A stretch of 64,000 bases of DNA from Flavobacterium frigoris PS1 (GTDB lineage Bacteria > Bacteroidota > Bacteroidia > Flavobacteriales > Flavobacteriaceae): contig NZ_AHKF01000011.1 of the NCBI RefSeq assembly GCF_000252125.1, forward strand, positions 19,650 through 83,649, read 5' to 3'. Shown piece by piece: positions 1-13,190 of the stretch. How positions within the stretch are numbered: position 1 is the stretch's first letter; each line of letters begins with the position of its first letter. Under the pieces are notes generated by a model, which saw only the letters and a program-made list of their open reading frames with translations, was not told the DNA's origin and searched no databases. The translations under genes and the position numbers were made by a program.

Positions 1-222
1 ACTAACCAATTAAAATTTAAGGTTAAAGGAGCAGGTACTTATAGGGCAGCATGTAATGGTGATGCCACTTCGCTTGAAATGTTTCACAAAGAGACCATGA
101 AACTTTTTAGTGGAAAGTTAGTAGTGCTTGTAAAATCTACAACTACTGCTGGTGATGTGAAACTTGAAGTAAACGGAGCCGGTCTTAAGACTGGTAAATT
201 GAATTTAGTATCGACGAAATAA
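1..222 (+). CDS. C-terminal end of a GH2-type beta-galactosidase (partial, 5' end outside window)
   Basis: The frame is open from the first base and stops with TAA at 220-222, giving the last 73 residues of a protein. The pattern (FKVKGAGTYRAACNGDATSLE, then LFSGKLVVLVKS, then GDVKLEVNGAGLK) matches the C-terminal immunoglobulin-like domain found in many Bacteroidetes GH2 beta-galactosidases, where a 'v.NGd' turn and a 'f.G.alvivr' strand are typical. It lies 139 bp upstream of galK on the same strand, which supports a role in releasing galactose for the Leloir genes. The catalytic domain is not in the window, so the enzyme class is inferred from this tail and the neighbours. Confidence 0.7.
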   Translation, partial: TNQLKFKVKGAGTYRAACNGDATSLEMFHKETMKLFSGKLVVLVKSTTTAGDVKLEVNGAGLKTGKLNLVSTK

Positions 223-361
223 AAATAAAGCTGAATAGGATAGCTCAACTAGGTTTTTGAAAAAAGAAAGGTTTTAAAAAATATAATTGCTTTTCAAGCG
301 TCAAGTGTGGCTTAGAAACCACATATTTTAAAAATTTAAAAATAATAGTAATTTAAATAAA

Positions 362-1531
362 ATGAACGAATTATTAATCAACAAAACGACCGCTTTTTTT
401 CAGAAAACCTTCGGTACTACTGCAGAAAAAATTGTCCTTTCTCCTGGAAGGATTAATATAATTGGAGAGCACATTGATTATAATGATGGCTATGTTTTAC
501 CTGCGGCAATTGATAGAATTATTTGTTTTGCTTTCGAAAAAAATAATTCAAATCAATCAAGAATAATTGCAATTGATCTAAATGATGAATTTCAAATTAA
601 CCTTAAAGATCCAATCGAGTTAACAGATAATGTGTGGACAAACTATGTAAGAGGAGTTATCAATCAATTGAAATTAAAAGGGTTTGAATTGGAAGGTTTC
701 AACTGTGTTTTTAGTAGTAATATCCCAGTTGGTTCTGGTTTATCATCATCTGCAGCTTTAGAATGTGGCTTTTTATTTGGATTAAATGAGCTATTTAATT
801 TGAATATTAAACCGGTTGACATCGCTTTAATGGGTCAGAGTGCTGAACATTGGGTAGGAATCAATTGTGGAATTATGGATCAATTTTCTAGTGTGATGGG
901 CATAGAAAATAAAGTCATAAAAATTGATTGTAGAACATTGGAATATGAATATCATAATGCTGATTTTATTGATTATTCTTTGATTTTATTTGATTCGAAT
1001 GTGAAACATTCCTTAATGACATCGGCCTATAATGAAAGAAGAGAACAGTGCGAAGAGGGTATTGCCATCATTAAAAATAATTTTCCGGAGATTACTAGTT
1101 TTAGAGATTGTACAGAGCAACATATTTTAGGATTGCAAAATGTAATGAGTCCTAATGTTTATAAAAGGAGTCTTTTCGTGGTAAAAGAAATCAATCGTGT
1201 TATCGAAGCATGTGAAGCATTGGATAGCGGAAATATTGAAGCGCTAGGAAAATTAATGTTTGAAACACATGAAGGATTGTCTACCGATTATGAAGTAAGT
1301 TGCGCCGAACTTGACATGATTGTCAATACGCTTAAAAGTGAAGACGCAGTTGTAGGCTCCCGATTAATGGGAGGTGGTTTTGGCGGCTGTACCATTAACT
1401 TAATTAAAAAAGGACATGAAAACCGAATCAAAAAACAACTTTCGGGACTTTATCTAGAGACTTTTGGAATAGAATTAAAAATTTATGATGTCAAAATCGG
1501 AAACGGGACATCACTTTATAAAAATAATTAG
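362..1531 (+). CDS. galK: galactokinase
   Basis: Phosphorylates galactose to galactose-1-phosphate with ATP, the first committed step of the Leloir pathway, in the cytoplasm. The 389-residue length is normal for GalK. The galactokinase signature GRINIIGEHIDYNDGYVLP lies near residues 29-47, the GHMP ATP-binding motif PVGSGLSSSAALE near residue 120, and the C-terminal GHMP motif GSRLMGGGFGGCT near residue 335. All three hallmarks are intact. The galT start follows one base after the stop, so the two genes are surely co-transcribed and probably translationally coupled. The 139-bp gap upstream has no clear -7 element, so galK may be read through from the upstream beta-galactosidase. Confidence 0.97.
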   Translation: MNELLINKTTAFFQKTFGTTAEKIVLSPGRINIIGEHIDYNDGYVLPAAIDRIICFAFEKNNSNQSRIIAIDLNDEFQINLKDPIELTDNVWTNYVRGVINQLKLKGFELEGFNCVFSSNIPVGSGLSSSAALECGFLFGLNELFNLNIKPVDIALMGQSAEHWVGINCGIMDQFSSVMGIENKVIKIDCRTLEYEYHNADFIDYSLILFDSNVKHSLMTSAYNERREQCEEGIAIIKNNFPEITSFRDCTEQHILGLQNVMSPNVYKRSLFVVKEINRVIEACEALDSGNIEALGKLMFETHEGLSTDYEVSCAELDMIVNTLKSEDAVVGSRLMGGGFGGCTINLIKKGHENRIKKQLSGLYLETFGIELKIYDVKIGNGTSLYKNN

Positions 1532-1532
1532 G

Positions 1533-2585
1533 ATGAGAAATTTTGATATCAATGAAGATCCGCACAGACGCTATAATCCATTAATCAATGAATGGGTTTT
1601 AGTATCTCCACATCGTGCGAAACGTCCTTGGCAAGGTCAAAATGAAAAAGTGACCTCAGGTTCTTTGCCGGAATATGACCCAAAATGTTACTTATGTCCA
1701 GGCAATGTACGTGCCAATGGAGAAGTAAATCCATCATACGAAAATGCTTTTGTTTTCGAAAATGATTTTGCGGCTTTAAAGCAAGAGGAAATTGCTTTTG
1801 AAGAAAATAAAAAGGACACTTTTTTTAAAGCAAAACCGGAAAGAGGCATTTCTCGAGTAGTTTGTTTTTCGCCAAAACACAACTTGACTTTGCCTGAAAT
1901 GCCAGTTGAAGGTATTGAAAATATTATTTATACTTGGCAAAAAGAATATACGGATTTAGGCAGTGTTGATTATATAAATCACGTTCAGATCTTTGAAAAT
2001 AAAGGAAGTGTAATGGGTTGCAGTAACCCGCATCCTCACGGGCAAATATGGGCACAATCCTCTTTACCAACCGAAGTAGCGAAAACACAAAATAATTTAA
2101 AAGCATATTTAGACAAAAACGGAAGTAACTTATTACAGGATTATTTAAAAGAAGAGCTAAAATTAAAAGAGCGTATTGTAATTGAAAATGATCATTTTGT
2201 AGCATTGGTTCCTTTTTGGGCTATTTGGCCTTATGAAACGATGATAATTAGTAAGCGTCATTTGACTAAAATCACTGATTTTACTGAAGATGAGGTATCC
2301 GGTTTTGCAACTATTTTAAAGCAATTAACAATTAAATACGACAACCTTTTTGAAACGTCATTTCCTTATTCATCTGGAATTCATCAAGCTCCAACTGATG
2401 GTGAGGAACATTTGGAATGGCAGTTTCATATGCATTTTTACCCACCGTTATTACGTTCTGCAACCGTAAAAAAATTCATGGTAGGGTATGAGATGATGGG
2501 AGAATCACAAAGAGACATTACCCCTGAGAAAAGTGCGGAATTTCTGAAAAACCAATCAGAACTTCATTATAAAACGCGTCTATAG
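1533..2585 (+). CDS. galT: galactose-1-phosphate uridylyltransferase
   Basis: Transfers UMP from UDP-glucose to galactose-1-phosphate, giving UDP-galactose and glucose-1-phosphate (Leloir pathway, cytoplasm). The active-site HPHGQ motif is at residues 167-171 with the nucleophilic histidine at about 169, followed by W. A metal-binding CYLCPGN motif sits near residue 50, and the C-terminal half carries the matching QFHMHFYPP histidine motif. The frame is open upstream to an ATG at 1485 inside galK. The ATG at 1533 is preferred because MRNFDINEDPHRRYNPL begins at the usual GalT N-terminus and gives 350 residues, a standard length. It starts one base after galK stops. Confidence 0.96.
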   Translation: MRNFDINEDPHRRYNPLINEWVLVSPHRAKRPWQGQNEKVTSGSLPEYDPKCYLCPGNVRANGEVNPSYENAFVFENDFAALKQEEIAFEENKKDTFFKAKPERGISRVVCFSPKHNLTLPEMPVEGIENIIYTWQKEYTDLGSVDYINHVQIFENKGSVMGCSNPHPHGQIWAQSSLPTEVAKTQNNLKAYLDKNGSNLLQDYLKEELKLKERIVIENDHFVALVPFWAIWPYETMIISKRHLTKITDFTEDEVSGFATILKQLTIKYDNLFETSFPYSSGIHQAPTDGEEHLEWQFHMHFYPPLLRSATVKKFMVGYEMMGESQRDITPEKSAEFLKNQSELHYKTRL

Positions 2586-2613
2586 AAAAAAATCTTTTAA
2601 AATACACACTTAA

Positions 2614-2660
2614 AAATTGAATTAAAGCTCAATTTAAATTCCCTCTTTTTTTAAGGAGGG
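2614..2660 (+). terminator. two weak hairpins after galT, possible terminator or attenuator
   Basis: The 155-bp gap between galT and the susC-type gene contains AAATTGA-N8-TCAATTT at 2614-2635 and then CCCTC / GAGGG arms at 2641-2660, followed by a T-rich stretch. The stems are short (7 and 5 bp), so full termination is doubtful. They could set different expression of galKT and susCD. No TAnnTTTG promoter element was recognised in this gap. Confidence 0.35.
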
Positions 2661-2740
2661 CTGCAAAATTTTTGTGTTTTTTTAAAGGAAAAATTAAGCA
2701 AAAAAAATATTAACCAACCAATTATTAAAAACATGAATTT

Positions 2741-5700
2741 ATGAAAACCATGAAGAACGTAAATCAGATTTTGAGGATTAAATCTTTCCTGATGTCTAGA
2801 CTAACTTTGTCCCTTTTTATTTTGATTTCTTGTGTTAGTTTGCAAGCTCAAAACACGGTTAAGGGATCAGTTATTGATCAAAAGACATCCCAGACGATTA
2901 TTGGGGCCTCGGTACTCGTCAAAGGAACTACAAATAGCACCATGACTGATGCTGATGGAAATTATGTATTGAATGTAAGTGACCCTAATGCAATATTAGT
3001 GTTCTCATACATTGGATATCTTAAAGTAGAAGAGGCTGTTAATAGTAGAAAAATCCTTAATGTAATACTAAAGGAAGAAAATAACACATTAGATGAAGTT
3101 GTTATTATTGGATACGGTACCATCAAAAAAAGTGATATGACTGGAGCTGTTGCAGGCTTAAAAGCATCACAATTAGACTCTCAAAGTAATACAAATTTAG
3201 GTAGTGCAATACAGGGAAAAATTGCAGGTGTAACAGTAGAATCAGCTGGGGGTGCTCCAGGTTCTGGAACTAAAATCCAGATTAGAGGTGCTGGATCATT
3301 AAACAATAATAATCCGTTGATTTTGGTTGATGATATTGCAGTTGCATCAATGAATAATTTGAATCCAAATGATATCGAATCTATTCAAGTATTAAAAGAT
3401 GCTTCAGCAGCAGCTATTTATGGATCTAGAGCTGCAAATGGTGTGATTTTAATTACAACAAAGAGTGGTAAAAAAGGAGATATGAAAGTATCTTTTGATT
3501 CTTCTTTTGGATATGCTAGCGTAGCTAAAAAATTAGATTTATTAAATCAAGAGGAATGGGCAAAAGTAAGTACTGCGGCCTATACCGCAGCGGGAAAACA
3601 ACCATTGGATATTGCTCTAAATCCAGAGGTTACGGGAATAAACTGGCAAAATGAAATATATAGAACGGCTCCCATTAAAAATTACTCGTTGGGACTTTCA
3701 GGAGGATCTGATAATGTAAAATATAATATGTCATTAAGCTACTTTAATCAAGAAGGAGTTATAAAAGAAACAAATTATGACCGAGTTAATCTAAGAGTTA
3801 AATCTGAATATAAGAAAGGGATTTTTAAAATTGGTGAAACAGTAATGTTGACCAAAGAAAAAAGAAAAGATTTGCCAGGTGTCCCGGGACAAGGAAGTAA
3901 TGTTGTGGGGTCTGCAATATCAATGATTCCCGGTTTTGCAATATATGATGAAAACGCTGTTGGAGGTTATGGAGGAGCTTCAGGTTCTGTTACAGATATA
4001 TTCAATCCGGTTGCAGCTCTAAATCTTTTTGATGTAAAAAATGATTACTATCAAGCATTAATAAACACCTTTGCTGAGGCAAGCTTTTTTGATGGTTTTA
4101 AATATAAGTTAAATGTAGGAGCTACCATTTCTGAACATAAGGCTTATACTTATACTCCACGTTATGAAGTGGGCGGTTTCTTTAAGAATTTAAAGAATAC
4201 TTTGGCAGAAGGAAGTGATATGAATCAGTATTATCAAATAGAGAATACGTTGAATTATTCAAAAACTTTTGGAAAACATTCTGTAAATCTATTAGTAGGG
4301 CATACGGTTTATGAAAATAAATTCCGTTCAATTTCAGGTTCCGTTTCAGGATTACCTGATGGTATCTTTGTTCTAGCTGGAGCAGAAGATCCGTCGATTG
4401 TTGGTTTGGCTAGTGAAAGTAAATTACTATCTTTTCTTGGTCGTGCCATTTACTCTTATGACAACAAATACATTGTTACAGCAACATTTAGACGTGATGG
4501 TTCTTCTCGTTTTAGTCCAGAAAATAAATGGGGAAATTTCCCGTCTATTTCTGCAGCATGGGGAATTGGGAGAGAAGATTTTTTTACCAAGTTAGACTTA
4601 CCTATATCTGAGTTAAAATTACGTGCTAGTTATGGTGTATTAGGGAATCAAGAAATAGGAGATTACCAGTATCTTGGTTTGATTTCTCCGGGGATTAGTT
4701 ACGCAATGGGTGAGCCAAATTCATTATGGATTGGAAACATTCAACAAGAATATCCTGCAATTGGTTTAAAATGGGAATCGACTGCAACGGCTAACGTTGG
4801 TATTGATTTGTCAATGTGGAATGGTCAATTAGATTTGACAGCTGATTATTTTCAAAAAAACACAACTGATTTACTTTTACGTGTGCCAATTCCTTTGTCT
4901 GTTGGTTCAAGTAATGACCCGTACACTAATGCGGGGGAAGTTTCAAACAAAGGCTTTGAATTGGGATTGACGTATAATAAAAAAGTAGGAGAAGTTAATT
5001 TCTCAGTTACGTCTAATATCTCCAGTATTAAAAACCGTGTAGAAGATTTAAGTACAGGAAGTCAAATTCTTGCAGGTTCTAGTGGATCATTCCACGGTGC
5101 AGCAGTTACGTATAGTAAAGTAGGATATCCTATTTATTCTTTTTTTCTTGTTAAGACAGATGGTTTATTCAGAACACAAGAAGAAGTGGATGCGCATAAT
5201 TTAAATGGAAATCCAATCCAACCTAGAGCACAAGTAGGAGACATTAGATATGTTGACTTAAATGGTGATGGACAAATCGATGGTGCTGATAGACAGTATA
5301 GAGGAAGTGCTTTTCCTGATTTTGAATATGGTTTGCGCCTTCAAGCTGATTGGAAAGGGATTGATGTGACTATAGCTGGCCAAGGAACTCAAGGGAATAT
5401 GATATATAATGGTAATAATACTGATTTAGCAACAGTAAGGTCTAATATAAATTATTCTAGTGCAACATTAGATTCCTATACTTTTAATCCAAATTCTAAT
5501 TTTCCAAGATTGGATATTGATGATTTAAATGATAATGGAGCAGATTATTCTGATCGTTTTCTTGAAAATGGTTCTTACTTTAGAATTAAAACGATTCAAG
5601 TTGGATATACAATCCCAAATAGCTTAACTCAAAAATTAGCGATTGATAGATGCCGATTGTATGTTGCTGGTGACAACTTGCACACTTTTACTAAGTATAC

Positions 5701-5809
5701 AGGTTATAACCCAGATGTTTCAAGTACTGGACTTGGAGGTAGAGGGATAGATTATAAATCATATCCGTTAAGCAAGACAATCACTTTTGGAATTCAACTT
5801 AACTTTTAA
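2741..5809 (+). CDS. SusC/RagA-family TonB-dependent outer-membrane receptor
   Basis: Outer-membrane beta-barrel that imports oligosaccharides with energy from TonB-ExbBD. The 1022-residue length is normal. The N-terminus has a hydrophobic signal peptide ending near SLQAQ. It is followed by a carboxypeptidase-D regulatory-like domain (KGSVIDQKTSQTIIGASV, about residues 40-110), the SusC hallmark DEVVIIGYGTIKKSDMTGAV leading into the plug domain, and a long barrel ending in TFGIQLNF with a terminal aromatic residue. The SusD partner starts 11 bp downstream. Sitting inside a galactose cluster, its ligand is probably a galactose-containing glycan. That specificity is inferred from context, not from the receptor sequence. 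Confidence 0.95.
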   Translation: MKTMKNVNQILRIKSFLMSRLTLSLFILISCVSLQAQNTVKGSVIDQKTSQTIIGASVLVKGTTNSTMTDADGNYVLNVSDPNAILVFSYIGYLKVEEAVNSRKILNVILKEENNTLDEVVIIGYGTIKKSDMTGAVAGLKASQLDSQSNTNLGSAIQGKIAGVTVESAGGAPGSGTKIQIRGAGSLNNNNPLILVDDIAVASMNNLNPNDIESIQVLKDASAAAIYGSRAANGVILITTKSGKKGDMKVSFDSSFGYASVAKKLDLLNQEEWAKVSTAAYTAAGKQPLDIALNPEVTGINWQNEIYRTAPIKNYSLGLSGGSDNVKYNMSLSYFNQEGVIKETNYDRVNLRVKSEYKKGIFKIGETVMLTKEKRKDLPGVPGQGSNVVGSAISMIPGFAIYDENAVGGYGGASGSVTDIFNPVAALNLFDVKNDYYQALINTFAEASFFDGFKYKLNVGATISEHKAYTYTPRYEVGGFFKNLKNTLAEGSDMNQYYQIENTLNYSKTFGKHSVNLLVGHTVYENKFRSISGSVSGLPDGIFVLAGAEDPSIVGLASESKLLSFLGRAIYSYDNKYIVTATFRRDGSSRFSPENKWGNFPSISAAWGIGREDFFTKLDLPISELKLRASYGVLGNQEIGDYQYLGLISPGISYAMGEPNSLWIGNIQQEYPAIGLKWESTATANVGIDLSMWNGQLDLTADYFQKNTTDLLLRVPIPLSVGSSNDPYTNAGEVSNKGFELGLTYNKKVGEVNFSVTSNISSIKNRVEDLSTGSQILAGSSGSFHGAAVTYSKVGYPIYSFFLVKTDGLFRTQEEVDAHNLNGNPIQPRAQVGDIRYVDLNGDGQIDGADRQYRGSAFPDFEYGLRLQADWKGIDVTIAGQGTQGNMIYNGNNTDLATVRSNINYSSATLDSYTFNPNSNFPRLDIDDLNDNGADYSDRFLENGSYFRIKTIQVGYTIPNSLTQKLAIDRCRLYVAGDNLHTFTKYTGYNPDVSSTGLGGRGIDYKSYPLSKTITFGIQLNF

Positions 5810-5819
5810 ATCGACAAAA

Positions 5820-7337
5820 ATGAAAAAGAAATTAATCATAGTATTTTTTATGGGTGGACTTGTAACGCTAAGTTCTTGTTCAGACAACCTTGAATTTGGT
5901 AACCCAAATAAACTAACCACAGAATCTTTCTGGCAAACGCCAGCTGATCTAGAGTCTGGTCTGGCTACGGTATATAATACTTTAGTAGATAATAATAATG
6001 CAGGGTATTGGGAAATCCAAGCCATGCAGTTAAAAGAGAATAGAACAGAAAATTTTATTGCTAGAAATGACGTCCCTGGACGTTTTGCAGTTGCTACCTA
6101 TAAAAATAGTCCTAGTACGGCAGAAACTACTGGGATGTTCAAAGCAATGTACATAGGGATATTTCGTGCCAATCAGGTTATAAACTACGCTCCGCAAATT
6201 AAAAATATTGATGAAGCAAAAAGAGCGCAATTAGTTGCCGAAGCTAGTTTTTTAAGAGGATTGAATTATTTTAATTTAGTAAATGAATTTGGAAGTGTGC
6301 CAATATTTACTGATCTAGTAAAAGATCAATCGGATTATTTTAAAGAAAAATCAACTGAAGAAGAAGTTTGGAGTCAAGTAATTGCAGATTTTGAATTAGC
6401 GGCTACTAGTCCGTTGCCAGAAATATATCCAGCTGCTTTAAAAGGACGAGTAACTAAAAACACTGCTATTGCATATCTTGGAAAGGCCTATTTATATAGG
6501 AAAGAGTGGGCAAAAGCCGAAGAGCAATTTGCTAAATTAGTAAACAATGAAGGGACGAATGGATTTGGTCTTCTGGATGATTACGCTCAATTATTTGATG
6601 GTAAACATGAGAACAGCAAAGAATCAGTATTTGAAATTCAGTTCAGTAGAGTGGGTGGAGCTACTATTTGGGGAGGAGAACCTTCACAAAGAACTAGAGC
6701 CACAACAATGGCTCAAGAATGTGCTCCTGGAGAAGTAGGTGGATGGTTTGAGTTATTACCTACCAAAACATTATTAAATGCATTGACCAAAGAAAAAACA
6801 GTAGATGGAGATTTTGACCCAAGAGCTACTACTACTTTAGCATGGAACTACCCAGGAAGCAGGTATTATAATGCTGATTTTGCAACAAAATTTGGAGCAA
6901 ATGCTATTTGGATAAGAAAAAATCAAAACTGGTGGAATAACGATGAAGGAGAATGGAAATCAGAATTGAATGAGTATGCAATGCGTTATGCTGATGTACT
7001 TTTAATGCTTGCAGAAGCGCAAACTATGCAAGGAAAAGTTGCTAGCGCTATTCCTTTGGTTAAAAGAATTAGAGACAGAGCAAAGCTAAGCAGTATTGTA
7101 ATGACAGGATGGAGTCAAACCCAAATGATGGACGAAATTATGCATCAAAGAAATGTTGAATTTGCTCGTGAAGGTATTCATTGGTATGATTTGAGAAGAT
7201 GGGGTACATTAGAAAAAGTAATCAAAGGAAGTTTAAGAGAAGGTTACAATAACTACTCAGCCAAATACAATTACTTTCCTATTCCAGAAAGTGAATTAAA
7301 CAATAATCCTAAGATGACTCAAAATGCTAATTGGTAA
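5820..7337 (+). CDS. SusD/RagB-family glycan-binding outer-membrane lipoprotein
   Basis: Surface lipoprotein that forms a lid over its SusC partner and captures glycan. The start at 5820 gives a lipoprotein signal peptide with lipobox LSSC followed by SDN. The frame extends upstream into susC, but those residues precede a complete signal peptide and are rejected. The helical TPR-like SusD core is recognisable (VAEASFLRGLNYFNLVNEFG near residue 135, RYADVLLMLAEAQ near 395), as is the C-terminal signature NVEFAREGIHWYDLRRWG followed by a FPIPESEL motif. The 505-residue length is typical. It is paired with the SusC gene immediately upstream. Confidence 0.95.
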   Translation: MKKKLIIVFFMGGLVTLSSCSDNLEFGNPNKLTTESFWQTPADLESGLATVYNTLVDNNNAGYWEIQAMQLKENRTENFIARNDVPGRFAVATYKNSPSTAETTGMFKAMYIGIFRANQVINYAPQIKNIDEAKRAQLVAEASFLRGLNYFNLVNEFGSVPIFTDLVKDQSDYFKEKSTEEEVWSQVIADFELAATSPLPEIYPAALKGRVTKNTAIAYLGKAYLYRKEWAKAEEQFAKLVNNEGTNGFGLLDDYAQLFDGKHENSKESVFEIQFSRVGGATIWGGEPSQRTRATTMAQECAPGEVGGWFELLPTKTLLNALTKEKTVDGDFDPRATTTLAWNYPGSRYYNADFATKFGANAIWIRKNQNWWNNDEGEWKSELNEYAMRYADVLLMLAEAQTMQGKVASAIPLVKRIRDRAKLSSIVMTGWSQTQMMDEIMHQRNVEFAREGIHWYDLRRWGTLEKVIKGSLREGYNNYSAKYNYFPIPESELNNNPKMTQNANW

Positions 7338-10868
<3,531 letters not shown>

Positions 10869-10877
10869 ATAGATTAG

Positions 10878-10910
10878 CAGTCCTGTTCTATATATTATAA
10901 AAGAGGACTG
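10878..10910 (+). other. intercistronic hairpin between the beta- and alpha-galactosidase genes
   Basis: CAGTCCT at 10878-10884 pairs perfectly with AGGACTG at 10904-10910 across a 19-nt AT-rich loop, in an 89-bp gap. No strong T tract follows, so it may stabilise or process the mRNA rather than terminate it. Confidence 0.4.
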
Positions 10911-10957
10911 TTATATAATTGAAATTGTTGCAAAAAGATGTTTTTAAAATAATTATT

Positions 10958-13180
10958 ATGAAAGAAAAATTAAAATTGTGTATCCATATAAAGGGTGTTT
11001 TTACATTATTTTTTATGTTTGGGGCAATTAGTTTATGGGCACAGAAAGTGACAATACCTATTGCGACTAATAGCAATATGATGTTGTTACAAACAGATAA
11101 TGAAAACCGTTTGATGACGGTTTATTTTGGAAAACCATTGGCTAATGTCAGTGAATATTCCGCTATATCTGAGGCTTACAATTTCAAGGATGATAATGCG
11201 GGAATTTATAATGGAGCCTATACGCCTGCGGGAACTTGGAACCTTTCTGAACCAGCTATTCAAGTGAAACATGCTGACGGGAATCCATCTTTGGAACTTA
11301 AATATGTAAGTCATAAAACAGAAAAAGTTGATGCTAATAGCTCTATTACTAGTATTGTTTTAAAAGATCCAGTCTATCCATTTGAGGTGACTTTGTTTTA
11401 TAAAGTTTGGCCAAAAGAAAATGTAATCGAACAATGGTCAGAAATAAAACACAATGAAAAAAAACCAGTGCTGTTACAGAAATTTGCCTCGGCCAATTTG
11501 TATTTTACCAATAAAGACTTTTATTTGACTAGTTTTCAAGGACAGTATTTAAGGGAAATGCAACCTATCGAGTCAAAGTTGGAGCAAGGAATTAGAACCG
11601 TAGATTCTAAATTAGGAACAAGAGCAATGTTGCTTCAAAATCCTAATTTTATTTTGTCTTTTGGAAAACCCGCTTCAGAAACAGAAGGTACAGTTATGCT
11701 AGGGCAGTTAGCTTGGAGCAGTAGTTTTAAATTAGATTTTGAGATTGATTCGTATAAAAATCTTCGTCTTATCGCAGGAGTTAATCCGTATGCATCTGAG
11801 TATCTTTTGCCTGCCAATCAAGTTTTTAAAACGCCTTCTTTGATTTATGCATTGTCTAATAATGGCACTGGTGAAGCTAGCAGAAATCTCCATGATTGGG
11901 CAAGAAAGTATAGAGTTTTAGACGGTGAAGGAGAACGTCTGACCTTGTTAAACAATTGGGAAGCCACTTATTTTGATTTTGATGAAAATAAAATTGCTGA
12001 TTTGTTTAAAGGGGCCAAAGATATTGGAGTAGATATGTTTTTGTTGGATGACGGTTGGTTTGGAAATAAATATCCAAGAAATGACGATAAAGCAGGTCTT
12101 GGAGATTGGAAAGAAAACGCAAAGAAATTACCTCATGGTTTAGGTTATTTAGTGAAAGAAGCTAAAAAAGAAGGGATTAAATTTGGAATTTGGATTGAAC
12201 CCGAAATGGTAAATCCTAAAAGTGAGTTATATGAAAAACACTTAGATTGGGTAATTCGTCAGCCAGAAAGGCCCGAAGTGTATTATAGAAACCAATTAGT
12301 GCTTGATTTAGCGAATCCAGAAGTACAGGATTTCGTCTTTGGGGTTGTTGATGATCTTTTTGTAAAAAACCCGGAATTGGCATTTATAAAATGGGATTGT
12401 AACGCAGTTATTTACAATGCGTATTCAGCTTATCTAAATAAAAAAGGCATTCCACAGTCAAATTTATATGTGGATTATACTAGAGGTTTGTATAAAGTGC
12501 TAGAAAGAATCCGAGCCAAATACCCGAAAGTTCCTATGATGTTATGTTCAGGTGGAGGAGGCCGAGGCGATTATGAATTATTGAAATATTTCACAGAATT
12601 CTGGCCTAGTGATGATACCGAACCAATTGAAAGAATATTTATGCAATATGATTATTCTTATTTCTTTCCTTCTATTACGACTGACAATCATGTGACTGAT
12701 TGGGGAAAACAACCTTTAAAATTTAGAGTTGACGTTGCCAGTATGGGTAAATTAGGATTTGATATTGTGGTGAGTCATTTAAGTGATACTGATAAGTTGT
12801 TTTGTAAAGAAGCGATAAAAAATTATAATGGATTCAAAGATACAGTGTGGCATGGTGATATGTATCGTTTAGTAAATCCGCATGAAAATGATATATCAGC
12901 TGTAATGTATGTTGATAAAGACAAAAGTAAAGCAGTTGTTTTTAATTATTTAGTTAATAATCGTTATATGTTAACTGCAACCGCACTTCCAGTAGTTTTG
13001 AAAGGATTGGACCCAAATAAAAAATATGCAGTTAAGGAACTGAATTTGTATCCAGGTACGAGCTCGTCAATTGATTCTAATGCTGTTTTTTCGGGTGATT
13101 TTCTTATGAAGGTAGGAGTTAATCCGAATGTTAATTTGAAAAGAACAAGTGTAGTTCTCGAAATAACGGAAGTGAAATAA
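10958..13180 (+). CDS. secreted GH36 alpha-galactosidase
   Basis: Releases alpha-1,6-linked galactose from melibiose, raffinose-type or galactomannan-type substrates. The frame begins with an upstream TTG at 10919, but the ATG at 10958 is preferred because it opens a signal peptide (MKEKLKLCIHIKG to LWAQ). The GH36 barrel shows FLLDDGWFG near residue 365, the nucleophile aspartate in FIKWDCN (about residue 480), CSGGGGRGDYE near 530, and the acid/base region WPSDDTEPIER at about 550-560. At 740 residues it matches family size. It is followed 10 bp later by galE. The signal peptide implies periplasmic or surface action, consistent with import through the SusCD pair. Confidence 0.94.
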   Translation: MKEKLKLCIHIKGVFTLFFMFGAISLWAQKVTIPIATNSNMMLLQTDNENRLMTVYFGKPLANVSEYSAISEAYNFKDDNAGIYNGAYTPAGTWNLSEPAIQVKHADGNPSLELKYVSHKTEKVDANSSITSIVLKDPVYPFEVTLFYKVWPKENVIEQWSEIKHNEKKPVLLQKFASANLYFTNKDFYLTSFQGQYLREMQPIESKLEQGIRTVDSKLGTRAMLLQNPNFILSFGKPASETEGTVMLGQLAWSSSFKLDFEIDSYKNLRLIAGVNPYASEYLLPANQVFKTPSLIYALSNNGTGEASRNLHDWARKYRVLDGEGERLTLLNNWEATYFDFDENKIADLFKGAKDIGVDMFLLDDGWFGNKYPRNDDKAGLGDWKENAKKLPHGLGYLVKEAKKEGIKFGIWIEPEMVNPKSELYEKHLDWVIRQPERPEVYYRNQLVLDLANPEVQDFVFGVVDDLFVKNPELAFIKWDCNAVIYNAYSAYLNKKGIPQSNLYVDYTRGLYKVLERIRAKYPKVPMMLCSGGGGRGDYELLKYFTEFWPSDDTEPIERIFMQYDYSYFFPSITTDNHVTDWGKQPLKFRVDVASMGKLGFDIVVSHLSDTDKLFCKEAIKNYNGFKDTVWHGDMYRLVNPHENDISAVMYVDKDKSKAVVFNYLVNNRYMLTATALPVVLKGLDPNKKYAVKELNLYPGTSSSIDSNAVFSGDFLMKVGVNPNVNLKRTSVVLEITEVK

Positions 13181-13190
13181 AATTATAAAA

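Noticed and set aside
306..323. Hairpin TGTGG / CCACA upstream of galK as a terminator or riboswitch
   Set aside because: The stem is only 5 bp, there is no T run, and nothing resembles a known riboswitch.
1924..2205. Frame of 93 codons on the minus strand within galT
   Set aside because: Antisense shadow of the GalT active-site region, rich in Leu/Phe/Tyr without family similarity.
10919..10957. TTG-initiated extension of the alpha-galactosidase
   Set aside because: The ATG at 10958 begins a clean signal peptide; the extension would bury it.
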